A DNA stretch of 64,000 bases from Certhia americana. Its lineage: Eukaryota; Chordata; Aves; Passeriformes; Certhiidae. This document shows, one piece after another, positions 28,701-43,700 of this stretch. The DNA lies in NCBI GenBank assembly GCA_018697195.1, contig CM031859.1:56856779-56920778 (forward strand), read 5' to 3'. The notes under the pieces were generated by a model. The model saw only the letters and a list, made by a program, of their open reading frames with translations. It searched no databases and was not told the origin of the DNA. A program made the translations under genes and the position numbers. Numbering within the stretch: the first letter of the stretch is position 1; each line of letters opens with the position of its first letter.

Positions 28701-31700
28701 TAATACTGGGCTTTCCTTGCATTCATATGGTGTCCCATGAAGCCAAAACTCCTAGCAGTTCCAAATTCTAAAATCATTTAAATATAAAGAAGGGGAATAA
28801 AATTTCTATTCTTCTAGTCTGTGTGTGTGTGAATATAACATCAAGATTCTTCAAGAAAAACAGCAATTTCATGACTGTCCCCCTATGAGGAAAATTAAAA
28901 TCGTTTAGGTTGGAAAAGGCCTTTAAGATCATCGAATCCAACCAAGTAAAATATAAAAAGAGAGCATCTTAACTCATTCAGCCATGAAAATAGAACTTCA
29001 GTATTAAATTCACTCTATTCTTAAGAAGCTATATCTTTAGTGAGACTATTGAGATCTCTATTATTTAGCTGCCAGCTCCATAAAAGCAATACTAAACTAT
29101 GCAGCTTAAAGCATTGAAAATCCTACAGCAATCTTACCTGAAAATTTCAGTAAGATATTCTTGAAGTCATGAAGGGAACAAGTGTGCCCCAATGCTCTGT
29201 ACATTATTTCTAATTCACACTATAAAATTCAGCTTCATAAAACACTGTTTTATATTCCTCACATTCCTTAGGGTAAGACTTTGACAAAGCATCTGTATGC
29301 CTGCAACTGTTCATACAGTAATCTGAACAAAGCAGGTATTTCACAAGATTACTTCATCAGTTAAAAAAATTTAATAATGGCTAAAACCCATTCTGACCAA
29401 ATGATTTTGAAACAGAGTATCTCTGGGATTAAGAATATCTGCTAATAATCTGAAGTTAACACAGGAACAGCCTCACCTTTCTCAAACCACATAGGGATGG
29501 CTTCTCTGATACATATGTGTATATGATACATACACATATGGTTACTCTGACACTAAATGATACTTAGTAGCATTTAGCCTTCTGCATTTGAAAAAAACTA
29601 TTTATTTAGGAAAATTTTGATCACTTTGTTTAACTGCAAAAGATGTAGGTGCTTCAGCAACCACCTAACTGGATGCTGTAAATTACATTGTGCAACAACG
29701 CACGATGAATCTTTTATTTATTATTCATATGCTTTCACAAGTTTCTAGTTCATCACTTCATCTAGTGATCACTTCATCACATCATCTAGTACATCACTTA
29801 CCACCTGCAAATTAGATTCTGTGGTCCTTGGTTGATACTAAAGCACTTTAAAGTCTCAGTTTAGGTAATCAACAGAAGAGATTCACTTTCTTAGACACCA
29901 AGGCACTTGTCATCAACACCCACAAGATTTAATGAGCTATCATTCTTTAAAAGAGACTTTTTTTAATGCCTAGTATTCTTAACAAAAAATTTCAAAAGGA
30001 CATTCTCGCAGATAAGTAAACTGTTTTCTAAAGCCTGCACATCTGAAGTAGCATACAGATGAGAAGATATCTGAAGTCATCTAGAATAAATATAAGTACT
30101 TTTGCTTTCTCCAGCATGAGGACCATTGCTCTCTGATCCACTTATTTAAATTTATCCAAAATACTGTGGTTCACTCAGTATGCTACTTCCAAGCAGCACT
30201 TTAGAATATTAATTTATCTTCACACAATTCCAGGAATATTCACAGATCTGTAAAGATGAACAGAACTGGAACACTCAGCTGACAAGGAATATCAAAGAAG
30301 GTACTTAGAGAGAAGTGTTTATGAGTTCTGATATGATAATGGAGTACCTTTTAAATTTGCAAACAAAGTTTTCAGCCCAGACTCAAAATAAAAACATTAT
30401 TTTATTAACTGATATGCAAGAGTTAATTTGAATATTATATAATACAGAATACTGTAGGGTTTGAAGAGCTTAAAATATAATAAGGATCTTAATTATGGAC
30501 TGGAAAAGGGTTATTTTGTTTAGTTCTCTAACATGTAATTATAAACAAAAGGAACTGTTTAAATTCTCAGGCATAGACACAATAGAAATTTCAATTACCC
30601 TTTAAATCCAAACAAGTTTGAGTCGATTTTTCAGGGACATTGAACCATTGTATTGCATATGCACTGAGAAAATAAAGTCCCTTCAAAAGCATTTAAGCGT
30701 AAATTTAACTGATTATACTGCTCATTTTGAAAACTCTGGCTTATATATATAAGTGTCACTGGATATATATATATATATATGTTAATGAAACTCACTCCCT
30801 GACAGGGGTATCACAGACACAGGGTGAATGCTGAGCCAGGCATCACCTTCAGGGATGAACTATTAATGACTATATGCAAAAGTAGACTAAATCCCTGGAA
30901 AAGCTCAGAAAGCTATTTTTGCCGCTGCTTCTCAGGAAATTCCTCTTACACTGGGGAACTCTGCTGGCATAAAAATGTCAGAGATGACAGGATTACCTTC
31001 TGAATTACTTGCTCATCAGAGCACAAGAAGAGAAAGACTTTACATCAGGAATACTTTGAGGGGGTGAGCTTTAAGTACAGCTAAATTTATACCATGATAA
31101 GGAAATCGGCAGAGCTTTTACCACTTCAAATCTCTCCTGGCTTAAGAAGCAATGTAATGGGGCTGTGTAAGGCTAAGGATGTATAAAGTCCCATTAAAGA
31201 TGTCCAAACTTGCTTAAATGGATTGAGAATATAGGAGTAATTCTGCTATCAGTACAAATCTTTGCTTCAATAGTTAGATATACATAATGTGAGAACCTTT
31301 GATCCTAGTCAAGTAAGATCTTTGATCCTAAATATAAAAAAACCAACCTATTTAATATATTTCTTTAAAAAAAAATCCCAGCCAAAAAAACACCCAAGAA
31401 TGTGGAATCTAGGCAATTAATTGGATCAGGTCAAACTCTAAACACTACTGACTGACTGCAGTGACACCTGCCATTTATTTCACAATATATTCACTTCTGC
31501 AATCTTATAGTTTCACCTCTGAATGTTCATTTCATGTACTCTGAATAGATTTCTGAACTTCTCTCAGTTAATACTAGAAAATTAGAAGTATCTAAAGCCT
31601 AGGATGGTTTAAAAAGTACATTTTAAAAAATACCATAATTTAGACAAAAAAAGAGCAGCACACAATTACAGATTAATACACTCTCCTTCCAACCTACAAG

Positions 31701-34700
31701 CCACACACATCACTTACATAATCATACAATACACTCTACTATCTACTCTATAAACCTACAGACATACAAAAATATCCATCTAAAATGAGATTAGATGTGT
31801 AGAAACATCAAATTGTAACCTATTTATTTCATGTTTATATCTATACTTTAGAAAACCAAAAAGCATAGTCTCAGAGTAATTATAGGAATGTTGACTTGCT
31901 TCTCTACAATATTTCAGTTAAGTTATTTGCAAATTTAAGTGTTAGGTTGTTAGGGTCTGCTCATGTAAGAGCAGACCTAGATTCATGATGTTAATCTATT
32001 GCTTTTATGGAAAGATAAGATTAGTAGACTACTGGTCATTAATAAACCCCCACCACCCCACAAATCTAAAGTCAAATATGTGCAGGATGAAAAAAGGTAA
32101 CACCCATGAAAGGTCCAATTCAAGCAATTATTCTGAGCATACACCCTTACCTTAAATTTCATAAAAGAAATGACAAAAGTTGGGATTGCTTGAAGTTCCT
32201 AGCAATATGAAACAAATGGGAAAACGAGAAGCAAAGGGAAGGAAAAAAAAAAAAAAAAATAAAGAAAAAAAAAAAGAAGCAAAATAAAATAAAGCAAAGT
32301 AGGCAAAAAGTCCAGAGAGAACAGTAAGAGCCACACATGTAGGAATACAAGATGCACTTAGAACTACTATCAAGCTCTCATGTCTGTATCATAACTAGTG
32401 AAGTAGTTTTCATATTAAATCTGATTTCCAGATTGCTAGTCACTACATAATTTACTTTATCTGGAAAAATAATTACTTACCTTAGAGTAACTGTGATTTT
32501 TTGAGATGTGTTGACTACATGAGTTCACACATGTTCATAGCTGGTCCATGCATGAGATATTAGACCCCTTTTAATTCTGGAAATGCATATGCAAATAGCT
32601 GTTCCCTCTGACCACAAATAAGGGAGAAGTTTCAATCATTACTCTACTTCTTCCAATGCAAATTCTTTATAAACTGAGCATTGAATCAGGAGGGAAGGCA
32701 AACAGGAGTTTATGTGCACAACACGTCTCAAGGAAACACAGTGACAGCTGAGTTGGGTGGAGGGTGGGGGAAGAGGGTTAGAAATCTCCTCTTGCCCTCC
32801 CTCTCCCTGACAAAGTACACCCAGACACAGTCCAGTCTGAAGTAGAATTCTTGTAACTAAATGCAGGTATCTGCAACTGGGATAGTCTCTTTTCAGTTCT
32901 TTAGGCAAGACAGATAAAACCAATTATATCTAGCATCTACAGTACAACTTATTCTACAGCAGGCACTTAACACATCAGGTAAAATATATCCTTAAACAAA
33001 ATATTAGGATTAATCCAAGAGTTCAGGGGACAAGGTTCTTGCAAGGTTCTCTCTCCAAGGTACCTGGATTGAGTGATAAATATTTCTTTGGACTATACTT
33101 CAGCAGGAAGACAGAGAGGCTAAAAATAGGAGGTGATACTGGTCACAAAACCAAAAAGATTTTTAATCAACTGCCAACAACATTTTATCTATCACTGCCT
33201 AAGGGATGGATTAATCTGACTCAGTTTTATCTCTGTTAAATGGCTCTGCAACACAGGCTTATAGAAGATTGTTCATTTAGGACACTGTCTTAAGAAAGAT
33301 GCCATCTGAGAAAGTGTCTATCTCTTGCTGATTATAGGTGGAGCGCTGTAAGCTTTTAGATTTTAAAGGTTAATCCTGTCCTGAGTAACTAAACTAACCA
33401 AATAATGTAAAGACGGACATGGGTACTCCAGGACAGTAGAAAGGAATATATTTCTTCTCCAAACTCTTTCTTCTCAAAGTCTGGAAGTTACTGGTTTCTG
33501 CAGTGTGACATGCAAGGGGTCAGCAGTTCTACCCAAATTTATGTGGAATGCTAGTGGAATATCTTACTGATATCTAAGAAGAGGAAGTGGTTCTGAGATC
33601 AGCATGTTAGCGTGTCAAATTGATTTGTGTTGTTCCGCTTCCTATTAATTCTGTAGCATTATGGATGCAACTCATTATTTGCCCTTTCATAACTCGTGTC
33701 CCGGTGTGTCTGTGGGTACAGCCAGAGACAGGCAGAACACAGAACAGCTGAATCCTGCATTGTCTTGCATCGTCTCTGCATAAAGCTTGGGAGAAGGTGG
33801 TGAGGTTGTTCCTCCAAACCCAATCCCAGCACAGCAGAAGGCCTGGCCAAGGCTGTTGGCCGCAGGAGCTGCCCTGTGTGCCATGGTATGAGGATGGCTG
33901 GACTGCCTCAGCCTGAACAGGCCACAACAAGAGGCTTCTGTGCTCACTCAGAACTCTCCAGCATCCCCGTTGCTCAGTGGGATGCTGAGACACTGGCAAA
34001 GTATATACTCAGACTAATGCTGCAAGTAGGAAAATGATAAGTTCCAGTACTCAGGCACTGGAATCAGCAAAGCTACAGCTACTTTAGCCTCACATAGGCA
34101 TAAGGAAGGAGACTCACTTCTTTCAAAGCTCTTTTCTACCTCTGTAGGGAATGCAGACAAACACAGAAAAAAATTGCTTTTTCTTTCTCTCTTGCTGAGG
34201 CTGAGCAGATTGTCTCAGCAGTGCTTCCCGTGTTTGCCATGAAGAAAGCAAATCAGCACTAGGAAGTGAGTCATGATAACTTGGCATTGCTAAGCATAGC
34301 AATTCCAGTGCAAAGCCAATGCACTAGAGCATACACACAACAAATTCCAATGGAAAAACATGACTGAGAACAATTCCTTACAGCAAAGAATTAAACATCA
34401 GTGTGAAATAGAAAGGAACATCTGTCAAAATTGTAAGCGCCTCTCAAGCATAAAAGCCCAAAGACTGTACCTAAGCAATATCTTGGACCATTCTTGTTCT
34501 TACCCAGAAACCCAGTGTGGCACATTGCTTCAGGTAATAAATTATTACAACATCATTGGTGTTATGCTGAAAAATCTATTAAGGAACTTTAGAACTTTAG
34601 GATTCATTAGTTTGCTACTATAAATAAATAACAATTATAAATAACTGTTAGTGTTATTTTTTGTCCCTGCTACTCCTGAAAAGAGGAAAATATCTGCAGG

Positions 34701-37700
34701 ATCACCATATTAATTTCTCCACCTACTAAACATCTGCAAGATTTGTTCTTTTATTCTTGGCTAATCTTTACCAGTTTTCTTAGTGTGCTTTCTTGTCACT
34801 TGAACTTTTATCAGAAGGAACTATAATAAACTAAAAGAAAGCTATAAATTGTAGTTATAAAGACCCCCTCTTCATTACAAACTGTTTGTTATAGCTATGC
34901 AAGGGAAACTTACATCATTCTCCGGCACATCAGTCACTGTATGATGAGGATCAGGATAGTACTTCAAAAACTGGGCTACATAGGTCATGACAGACTTTTC
35001 ATCTGGCTTTTCAACATCCACATCTAGACAAGTATAAAACATGGAAAATTAAATTTTTAGCTGAATGGCATAAAATACTGCTTAAATGTCTAAACACTAT
35101 GAATTAGCACATCTGGTGTAAGACATGCCAAGTAGTTCAAACTTTTTTCAACTATGCATTAGGTACCTTCTGGGTCAAGGAGCCTTGGGATTCCTAGTTC
35201 TGCTTCTGCAATTGTGAAGGCTTCTTCCAGGTTTTCTCTATTTGACCTTCCCCTCACTTTTTCCATGTCCACTAAATCTGGGCGGATAGCATGAATAACA
35301 CAGTGAAATGCAACACCACTCCTCCAACTTTGTCCAAAATCTTTGATTTCAATTCCACCTTGCCTAAAGAATATGAAAGGGAAAGAAGTTACTATTAACA
35401 TCAGGACTACATAAAACAGGGGGAGAGACGTGAATGCTCCACCCAGTGTTTACCCATTATTAAACCTAAACCACTTGTTCCTGTAATGCCCAGTCAGGTC
35501 AGTTACAGCTCCATCTATCCACTGCATAAATTCATTTTGCCTATGAATATCCAAGTGTTTTTTATCATATATGTGATGTATTTGTCTCCAGTGGGCCTGC
35601 TAGTGCCAATAAGCCATGAAGAAATGAGCAATGGAGTTACCCAGAGTTCTCAAAGTTGTTATTTGACAGACACAGTCTGTGGATGTACACACTTCCACTC
35701 ACTATTATCTCCCTCCCTATAAATTTCACTCCATTAAAATTGCTGCAGCTCAGTTAGGTACATCATTATCGCACAAATAATAAATAAATTAAAAAAAAAA
35801 ACAACCCTGCATTGATCTGTTATTTTTTAAAATGATAGCATGAAGAGTGACATCACTGCTGTTTAGGAGAAAACATAACACACAAATTTTTCTATGCACT
35901 TATCAAAAGCATGAATGATAGTATAATTTCATATACCCAGAACACTTAATACGTCCACTAAAAAATAAATACAAATGATCCAGAAATAGCAATATACAAT
36001 AGGAAAGTAAAGAGAACTGAATCACACTTCTGAATAACTACTTCTTTTACCAGTAATTCTGAGGGGTATGGTGATCCACAAACAGCAAGAGCATTTTTAA
36101 CTTTGTCTGAGCAAGCAAGCATCCTTTCAGCACACTAAGACACTAAGGTAGTCCTGCCGTTGTGAGGTTCAAGCAACAGTAACTGAGTAAAACTTTATTC
36201 AGATCTCACTGAGATCAATGAAAACTTTTCATTGACTTGAAGGAAGTAGCCCCTACAAACTACAGTGTGAAGCAGGCCTAGGTGAAGTGTACCCCTAGGT
36301 TTCACTTGGCTTCTTTCAATATATTATATCAACTCTTTCCAATAAAACCAATGGTTTAATTTATGAATCTATTTTTATTTTGTTTGCTTGCATGTCTGGA
36401 AATAGAAGCTGATCATTTTCCACTGCCAGTGTCTTACCAACAACAGTGCAAAAGAAGAAATTCAAATTAGACTGCACTGTACAATAAATTGCTCTATTCT
36501 ACCTATGCATAAGTCTGAATCTTTGCAATTGCATTTCTTTTCTCTGAGGCACACTCAACAACTGACAATTTCCCCTCTATATTTTGCACAATTGATGTCT
36601 TCAAATAGCTGTGAGTCTTTAATTTTAGCAAATAAATCCATGTTTTTCACCTCTGATTTTCTTATTGTGGAAGCCATCAAACTACTATAGTATCTTTGAT
36701 GTAATTTATGAGGGGGTTAATGCCTTTTTGGAAGTTGAAACAGCATGGGAGAGTCTTACAGAATAAAGGAAAAATGCTTAAGTTAGCTACACATAGCAAG
36801 AAGTAACTCCAAAATATCTTGGATTAAGAAGAATGAAGATTCAGGGCAATAATATTTCCATTATATCAAAAAATTGTAGAAGGATATATATAACTTTTCA
36901 TCACCTTCCTTTCAACAGCAAGTGCAAGAATTTAGTGTTCCTACAAGCTCTCACTGAGGAATGCTTAATCAGTGTGGTACTGGCAGTGTCACATCAAGTG
37001 TTTTGGCAGTGGGACTAATGCACTGTCATTCAGACATCTAATTCAGCTCCTCATTCTGTCAGAGATAATCCCATTCATTAGTCAGAAACTATAAAATATG
37101 ATCGCATGCAAAATTAACATAAATCACTACTTATTACTTGATTTGTTATATGGTGGTAACATTAACAGCCTCAGTTGTTAAGAAGAATGTGGTGAGGGGC
37201 TCTACACGTATATACAGAGGAAGGTACTACATAAATACACGCCAAAATGATTACCCCTGACTGAGAGAGCTTAGAATCTGAGAAAAAAGCTTGCACTTAA
37301 AATATAAAATCAGTTTAGCTGTAATTGACTTACTTTGCTGCTGTGTACTGTAACCATTTTAACAAAGCCTTCCTGGCACTTCCTTGGACCTTGGTTACCA
37401 CCTTCCGTTTGCTTGGGGGACTTGCAGTTTCTGAACTGACAACGCTTTCCACAGAAGAAGCGCTGCTAGACAAGGGCTGCAGCTGTGGGAGGTTGCTTGT
37501 AAGCTCTTCAATCTGCAGGGGAAAAAAATGTTAATGAACTCTTTGTAGAAAATCTTGATTCACACCAGTTTCTTTAATAATTTCCCAATACATCTGTCAA
37601 AATAAAGTTGGGCAGAAGCTATAATTAACTGTGTTTTATTTAAACATACATTACAGGAGCTTTAGAAACGCTAATGTATGTGCCCACGTGATGGTCCTAA

Positions 37701-40700
37701 ATTCAGAAGCACTAAGCATCTAACAATTATTGACTTCACACCCTACAGTTAGAACAATATGCAAGTGTGTCATGTTATCTATTAAAGCAAATTATCACCA
37801 AAAGAGGAGACAATATCTTACATGTAGTTTGAGTTCAGATTATAAAATAATCCGCTTATTTCAGAGAAGTTTCATTCAATTAAAGAATGGCAGTGACCTC
37901 AATGATCTCATCTGGACAGAATTTTATTTCCTGTTGTACTGTTCTGTCATAAATTCAGTAGAGTTTTTACTTAGAGGTACCTTTTAAAGACAAAGTGAAT
38001 GTACTGCAGGCAAAGTGCATTAAAAGTGCTTGCTGAGGGTATAGGATGGTAATTATGTCTTTCATCAAGTGAAAATCATTAACTTGATTCTTTCAAGAAC
38101 ATTAATTTGACAAAAATTTGGTTCTTTAACATGACAAAGCTATAGCCAAAGGATGTTGAAGGATTTTTTATGCTGTCCTCTTAAAATCCAAAGCTGTCAC
38201 ATCACAGAATGAGTCTGCCAGAATGAGAACCACAACTCTTACAGATTTCTGCTTTGAATCTTGTTAAAATTATGTATCTGCCTGTGACAACTAAAGGAAA
38301 TGTCAAAAAATGACAAAAATGATGCAGAGAACTAGAGTTTCAGTAAGCCTGAGAAACATATTCATCTCTATTCATTTCAATGAGCTATAAATGAAAATGT
38401 TAATATCATTCTGACTAACTTTCATTCTGATGAACTCTGAACTACTGAGGCATCACAGCGGCTGGTGCTGAGAACAGCATCCCTGAGACATCACGAGGGA
38501 GACAAGGAACTTCATAAAGTAGAGCAATAAAATTAGCTGTTATTTTAAGTATTGAACAGTGACTCACTTTGTTAACCCATATGGACAAGATTTAGAAGCC
38601 AGATTTACCTCCCACCTAACTTCAACAGAATGCAAGTGATTTCTCCTCTACAAATTCAACCCTGTATGAATCTACATCATTCACAGATAAATTTCATCCC
38701 TGCAAATATCCGCATCTGCCAGTGAAATCACCATGTTTGCGTGGATGGTTGGAGAATAATTATGACTGACATCCAATAGACCTTCAGCACAGTCACCACT
38801 GAGGTTGCTAAAGCTACTTGTAACAAGAATCCACAGTATTACTGTCCTCTTTTACTATGTTGTGGTCTTTAGAGAAAGCAGAAGAATACTTTTCAGTGAT
38901 GAAGGAACTCTGTTCTAGGCAAAGACCAATCTATTCCACAGACAAGTATCTGTTTTTACTCAATGTGGAGCACCCCCACCACCAACTGTTGCTTTATTCA
39001 GGATCAGATCCTCACCAAATTACAAAGTGACTTACTACGGTGAAAGACTGGAACTACACCAGTTCACATAGCGTAATGATCTGAACCATTGTTTGAGCAA
39101 ACAACTCTGAAGTAAGAAAAATATAGTACCTGAAAATATAAAATTATGGTCCACACCAAGCCAAGCACAATAGAAGGCCTGCCATCAGCAATATCTGTTG
39201 AGTTTATGTTGACAAGCTTAATCTGTATAGAAAAGAAAACATGTTACTATCACACACAAAGAATAGCACCTATGAAATGAATTTCAAACAGGTTCTGTAT
39301 TTGAAATGCATTTCTGCAATCAAACAAGATTCTCAATTAAATAAACCCAAATACTAAATAGTGCAATTTTACATTTAGGCAAGTATAATTTCACATTTAG
39401 AAAGGTTTTGCAAGTAATGGAAAACTTTTAAGACCAATCCATGCTATTATTTATAGAAAAAATAATTCCAAGCAGAAAAAAAAAAAAAATTAGATAGAAA
39501 CACTGTACAAACCGGAGATCCTCTGTATACGGACTAGCGTGAAAAGCAAAAGGAAAAATATGACACAAAAATAAATTTTTAAATGATTAATTATTATGTA
39601 TATGCATTAATCTATTTTTAATGCAAATAAAGCACATTTTTGGCATATCTTACAAAAAAATTTAATCAGGAGAGCAAATTAAATACTCTGCCACAGTTTT
39701 TAAATTATGCAGGGGTTTCTTGATATAGTTCTAACCCATGCGTAATGGAAAGAGAAAAGTGAGTTTAAAAATAAAAATATAAAAAGGAAAGGGGTGGAAA
39801 AAAAATAAAAGAAAGAAAAGGGAAAAAAGAATTCTAGGGTTTTCCTGCAAAGAGCTTTTTATTGTAAAGGATATCACAACCACTGATTAAGGCCCCTTTG
39901 CAAGACAAGCCTAACAATAGCTCTTTTAAAAATAGAGTGGGAAAAAATTAGTTGTCCAAGGTCAAATTAAGTTTTTCAACAAAAATGGGAACAGATTTCA
40001 TGGCTACTATCTTTCAACTGCTAATCTACAGTCTGAATAAAATATCGCCCTAAAATAAGGTTATAAACTAGAAGGAAATAAAGAGGGGAATATATGATAA
40101 AGAAACTAACATGTAGATAATGTTCAAGGAAATGAAATAAAAACAGTAATACTGGAAAGTTAGCAATTATGTTAGTACATATTTCCTCAGCAAAAGAGTC
40201 AGACACCAATCATGATAAAAATATGAATGACTGCCAAAGTGCCCATCTACTACAAGCATGTAGTAAGGACAATGGTTGTAGAAAACCTTGGTGAACAGTC
40301 TAAATAAAAGATGAAGAATGACTTCAAGTGACCTCATTTGTCTCTCCAAAACAGAGAAAAGACCGCATTTCTCTGAATCAGCAGTTGTAAATTCACTAGA
40401 AAATGTCAAGTGCAAACAAAACGTTGTCCAGACCTCTAAGTTGTTTTCCGAATTAAATCCACACAGGTTGCTTTGGAAGAGGAACAGCACAAGTCCCCAT
40501 AGTTAAATTTTCAATACTCTCCACCAAGAAATCAACAAAACTCTAGGAAAATTGACTTTACTAGTTCTGCCACCAGTCGATAAGGAAAATTTTCATTCCC
40601 TACCTAAAAAATATACCTAATTCTTTCAGCTGGAACAGTTCCAAGAAAAGTTTTCTGTTTTCTAGGAAGGGAGGTTATTTTGGTATCTATTACAAATCAA

Positions 40701-43700
40701 AAGACTTACAGGGACTCAGCTAAAGCTTCTGATTAGGCTTTTGTTCACAGAAGCACAGCCTATCTAGTCTTTATCTTAGATAAATAGATTTATCAGTATC
40801 TTAACTTATATTGAGTTACCTTTATCTTACACACCATTAAGATGGATATAGAACTAAACATAAACTTTTCAGAACCACGAGAAAACCCATTTTATCCACA
40901 ATAGCATCTGTTAATTTCAAACTGCAATTTGTAGTGTTACAGGAGTATTAGCAGAAGTCACTTTGGTCAGTGAAAACAGAAAGTTGATTACATGTGTAAT
41001 AAGGTTTATTCATGGGAGACCCCACAGAGGACAGAGATCCTGTCTGTGTTTGCTGCCCTTTGAATACAGCCCAGGGATGGCATTCAGCTGCTGAAGGGGC
41101 ATTTGTTGTCTGAACAGTATTTTCACCTCCTCTGGGAGAAGTGTGAATGGCTGGATAGACACATCCTTTAGGTTGGGTTCAGCTTATGGAACATTGCTGC
41201 CAACCACCCTGATACCCCTGACACCCTGCATATTTCCAGCTCCCTCTAGAAGAAAATCTGGGACATTAATACAGCTACCAAGACAGGTCTGGACAGAAAT
41301 ACTGAGATAGAAGGAAAAACACAGTACTCTGGAATTCTCTCTTGATCCTTGGCAGGGCCAGTTTCCCAGCAGCACTGCTATAGCATTTCTGGGATTCAAG
41401 CTGGGTCACCCACCACCCTGTGACATGGAAATCAATGAAGTGTGGGTGTTTTGCTCTTTACCCTAGCCATGTCTTATGCTTTGCATTAACAAACTATACT
41501 TCCCCAAACAGGTAGATTGTGACCTTTTGTTACAGAAATACAGTTGTCTTTGCTTTGGTTATACATTTTCAATTTTAAAAAGTTCTCCTTTAGACTTATT
41601 TTTACAGGCATTTGCTAAGATTGTTTCCCATATAACATAACTGTAATTAGGTCTAGATGTCAGAGAGTCAAAGAGAGGGAAAGATTGCCAAAATCCAACA
41701 ACTCCCAGTGAACAGCATTGTGGAGACATAAAATTCATCAGGTGTAACATCTGCATTGACAAAAATTGAACTAAAATGCAGAAGTTAGGGGAAAAATATC
41801 TATAATCTAATGAAAAAATCCAGATCTGAGTCATTACAGTACAGAGCAAAGTCTGGAAAAAGGGTAGAAATACACTGCTTTTATATGATATTCACAGTTT
41901 GATCAAAATGAGCTTTGGTTTTCTTCTTTTGTTAAATTTAAAAATTATCTTTTTTCTTTTCTAAAACAGCCACAGCACTGAGTGTACCAGAATAAATCCA
42001 GGAATTAGTCTGAAGTCCTGGCAAGCTAATAAGAGGGCATATTGCCCTAAGTTTTCATATCTGTAATTTCAGGGAGTAGATTTTTGCATGTAAATGGCAG
42101 TTAAGACCAGAAATTTTTTTTTTTTTTTTTTTTTAATTATAAATGAGTGTCTCTCCTGTACTAAAGTTTTCTCTCTGCTGAGAACAGCAACAGGGAAATA
42201 GAGATCATGAAGAGCCAATAAGCACATCTTCCAGGATGATTTATTATTAATTAAAAAAAAAAAAAAAATCACCCTATGCATTGCCACATATTAGTGTTAG
42301 TGACCTTACAATTTTTGCTTTACAGCAGTTTTTAAGTACTATGTAGAAACTGAAGACTGGTACATAGCTCAAATTTAGGAATATAAAAACAGACGGATAG
42401 ATACAAATCATATCCTTCTGAGACAAAGAAAATAAAAGGTAAAAAACCAGGGCTAAGTGCTTCCATACCTACCCGTCTACCTTCTAGAAACTTAAGAGCT
42501 GTGCCAATGTTGGCAACCCAGTGAATTCTCTTCAGCTGACGTCCCTGCTCACAAGGCTTAAAGAGAAAGAAAGATTAAACTTCAGTTAGATTTATGCCAG
42601 TTTGCTTCAAAAACTGAACTTCTAAATCTATTGTCAAATGCACCTCGGAACAGTGAAATTGTTGAATAGCATCTTTGCATATACATCACAGGGAGGACTG
42701 ACAGACACAGGGGACACAAATGTGATAATTCCATTAAAAAAAGTTGCATGTCTTAATCTCAGGATGCAAACTGTTGGCTTCAGTCCATAAACATTATTAA
42801 TTCAGAGAACTGTTTTTCTAATGTAAAATAACTACTATTTTTGTACACATGCAAACACACACACACTCACATATATCTCTGTGTGTGTGTATATATATAT
42901 ATGCATTTGAGAGAAGACAAATATTTCTCTCAGTGAAATATTTTGCCTGCCATATATAAGTCAAAGTGATTGTTATTTTTGAAAACTAATCTGCAGTGAA
43001 GATACTTTACTTAAGAATTTTCATCCCATCTCTCTAGTACCTTATTGGCATTTAAAACCCCAGCTAAATTTCCACTGAACAATGAATTTTGCTGAACTTA
43101 AGACAAGTAGTCTAAAAAAAGACAGATTTTTTTTTAATTCAATCAAGAACATATGCTAGGTTACTAATACTCGACAGTAGAATTAAATTCCCCACGGAAT
43201 TTTATATTGTAATGCAAATGTGCAACTATTGTAATTTAAATTCCCGTTCATGATGTTACAAATGGCTTTAACAAAGGCCTACTATAAATTCTGAATCCCT
43301 CTTGCATTGACTACAGGATATCATATGCTGATATAGATAACCTTTAAGCTCACCAGACACTCTTCTAGTTTTGAAAAATCTCTTGTCGTCCTCTAATTAA
43401 TATAATAAGGATACAATCCAGTAACAGGTGCCATCATTAAAATTCTTTTCCTGTTTTACTACTTCTGGTTTGCCACAAGAGGGAGGCTTTCTGTCTCAGA
43501 CTAACAGAAACTGAAAGGGATATATTTCAATGGAGCAGAAACACACTGGAAAGTACAGCTTTATCCCATTTCACAGTAAAATGGCTTTTGCAGTTTGATT
43601 TACTGCCTAATTTTGGGGTTCACCTGCAATCAAAACAGAGGTGAAATAGGAAAAGGAGAGCAAACTGCCTGCATGTGGGGGAGCCTGTAATACCTGAGCC

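Larger units (their letters stand above)
27189..32150 (-). other. SYNE1 intron 9
   Basis: A 5-kb intron. It contains an exact 15-bp tandem duplication (27742-27771), a short CR1 relic (28897-28944), an 11-bp inverted repeat (29512-29540), an (AT)9 run (30763-30780) and a GC-rich stem-loop (31954-31977). No other exon was found. Confidence 0.7.

Noticed and set aside
29740..29815. Repeated CATCACTT / CATCTAGT units as a CRISPR-like or regulatory array
   Set aside because: The units are short and irregular without spacers; a local slippage product in a eukaryotic intron.
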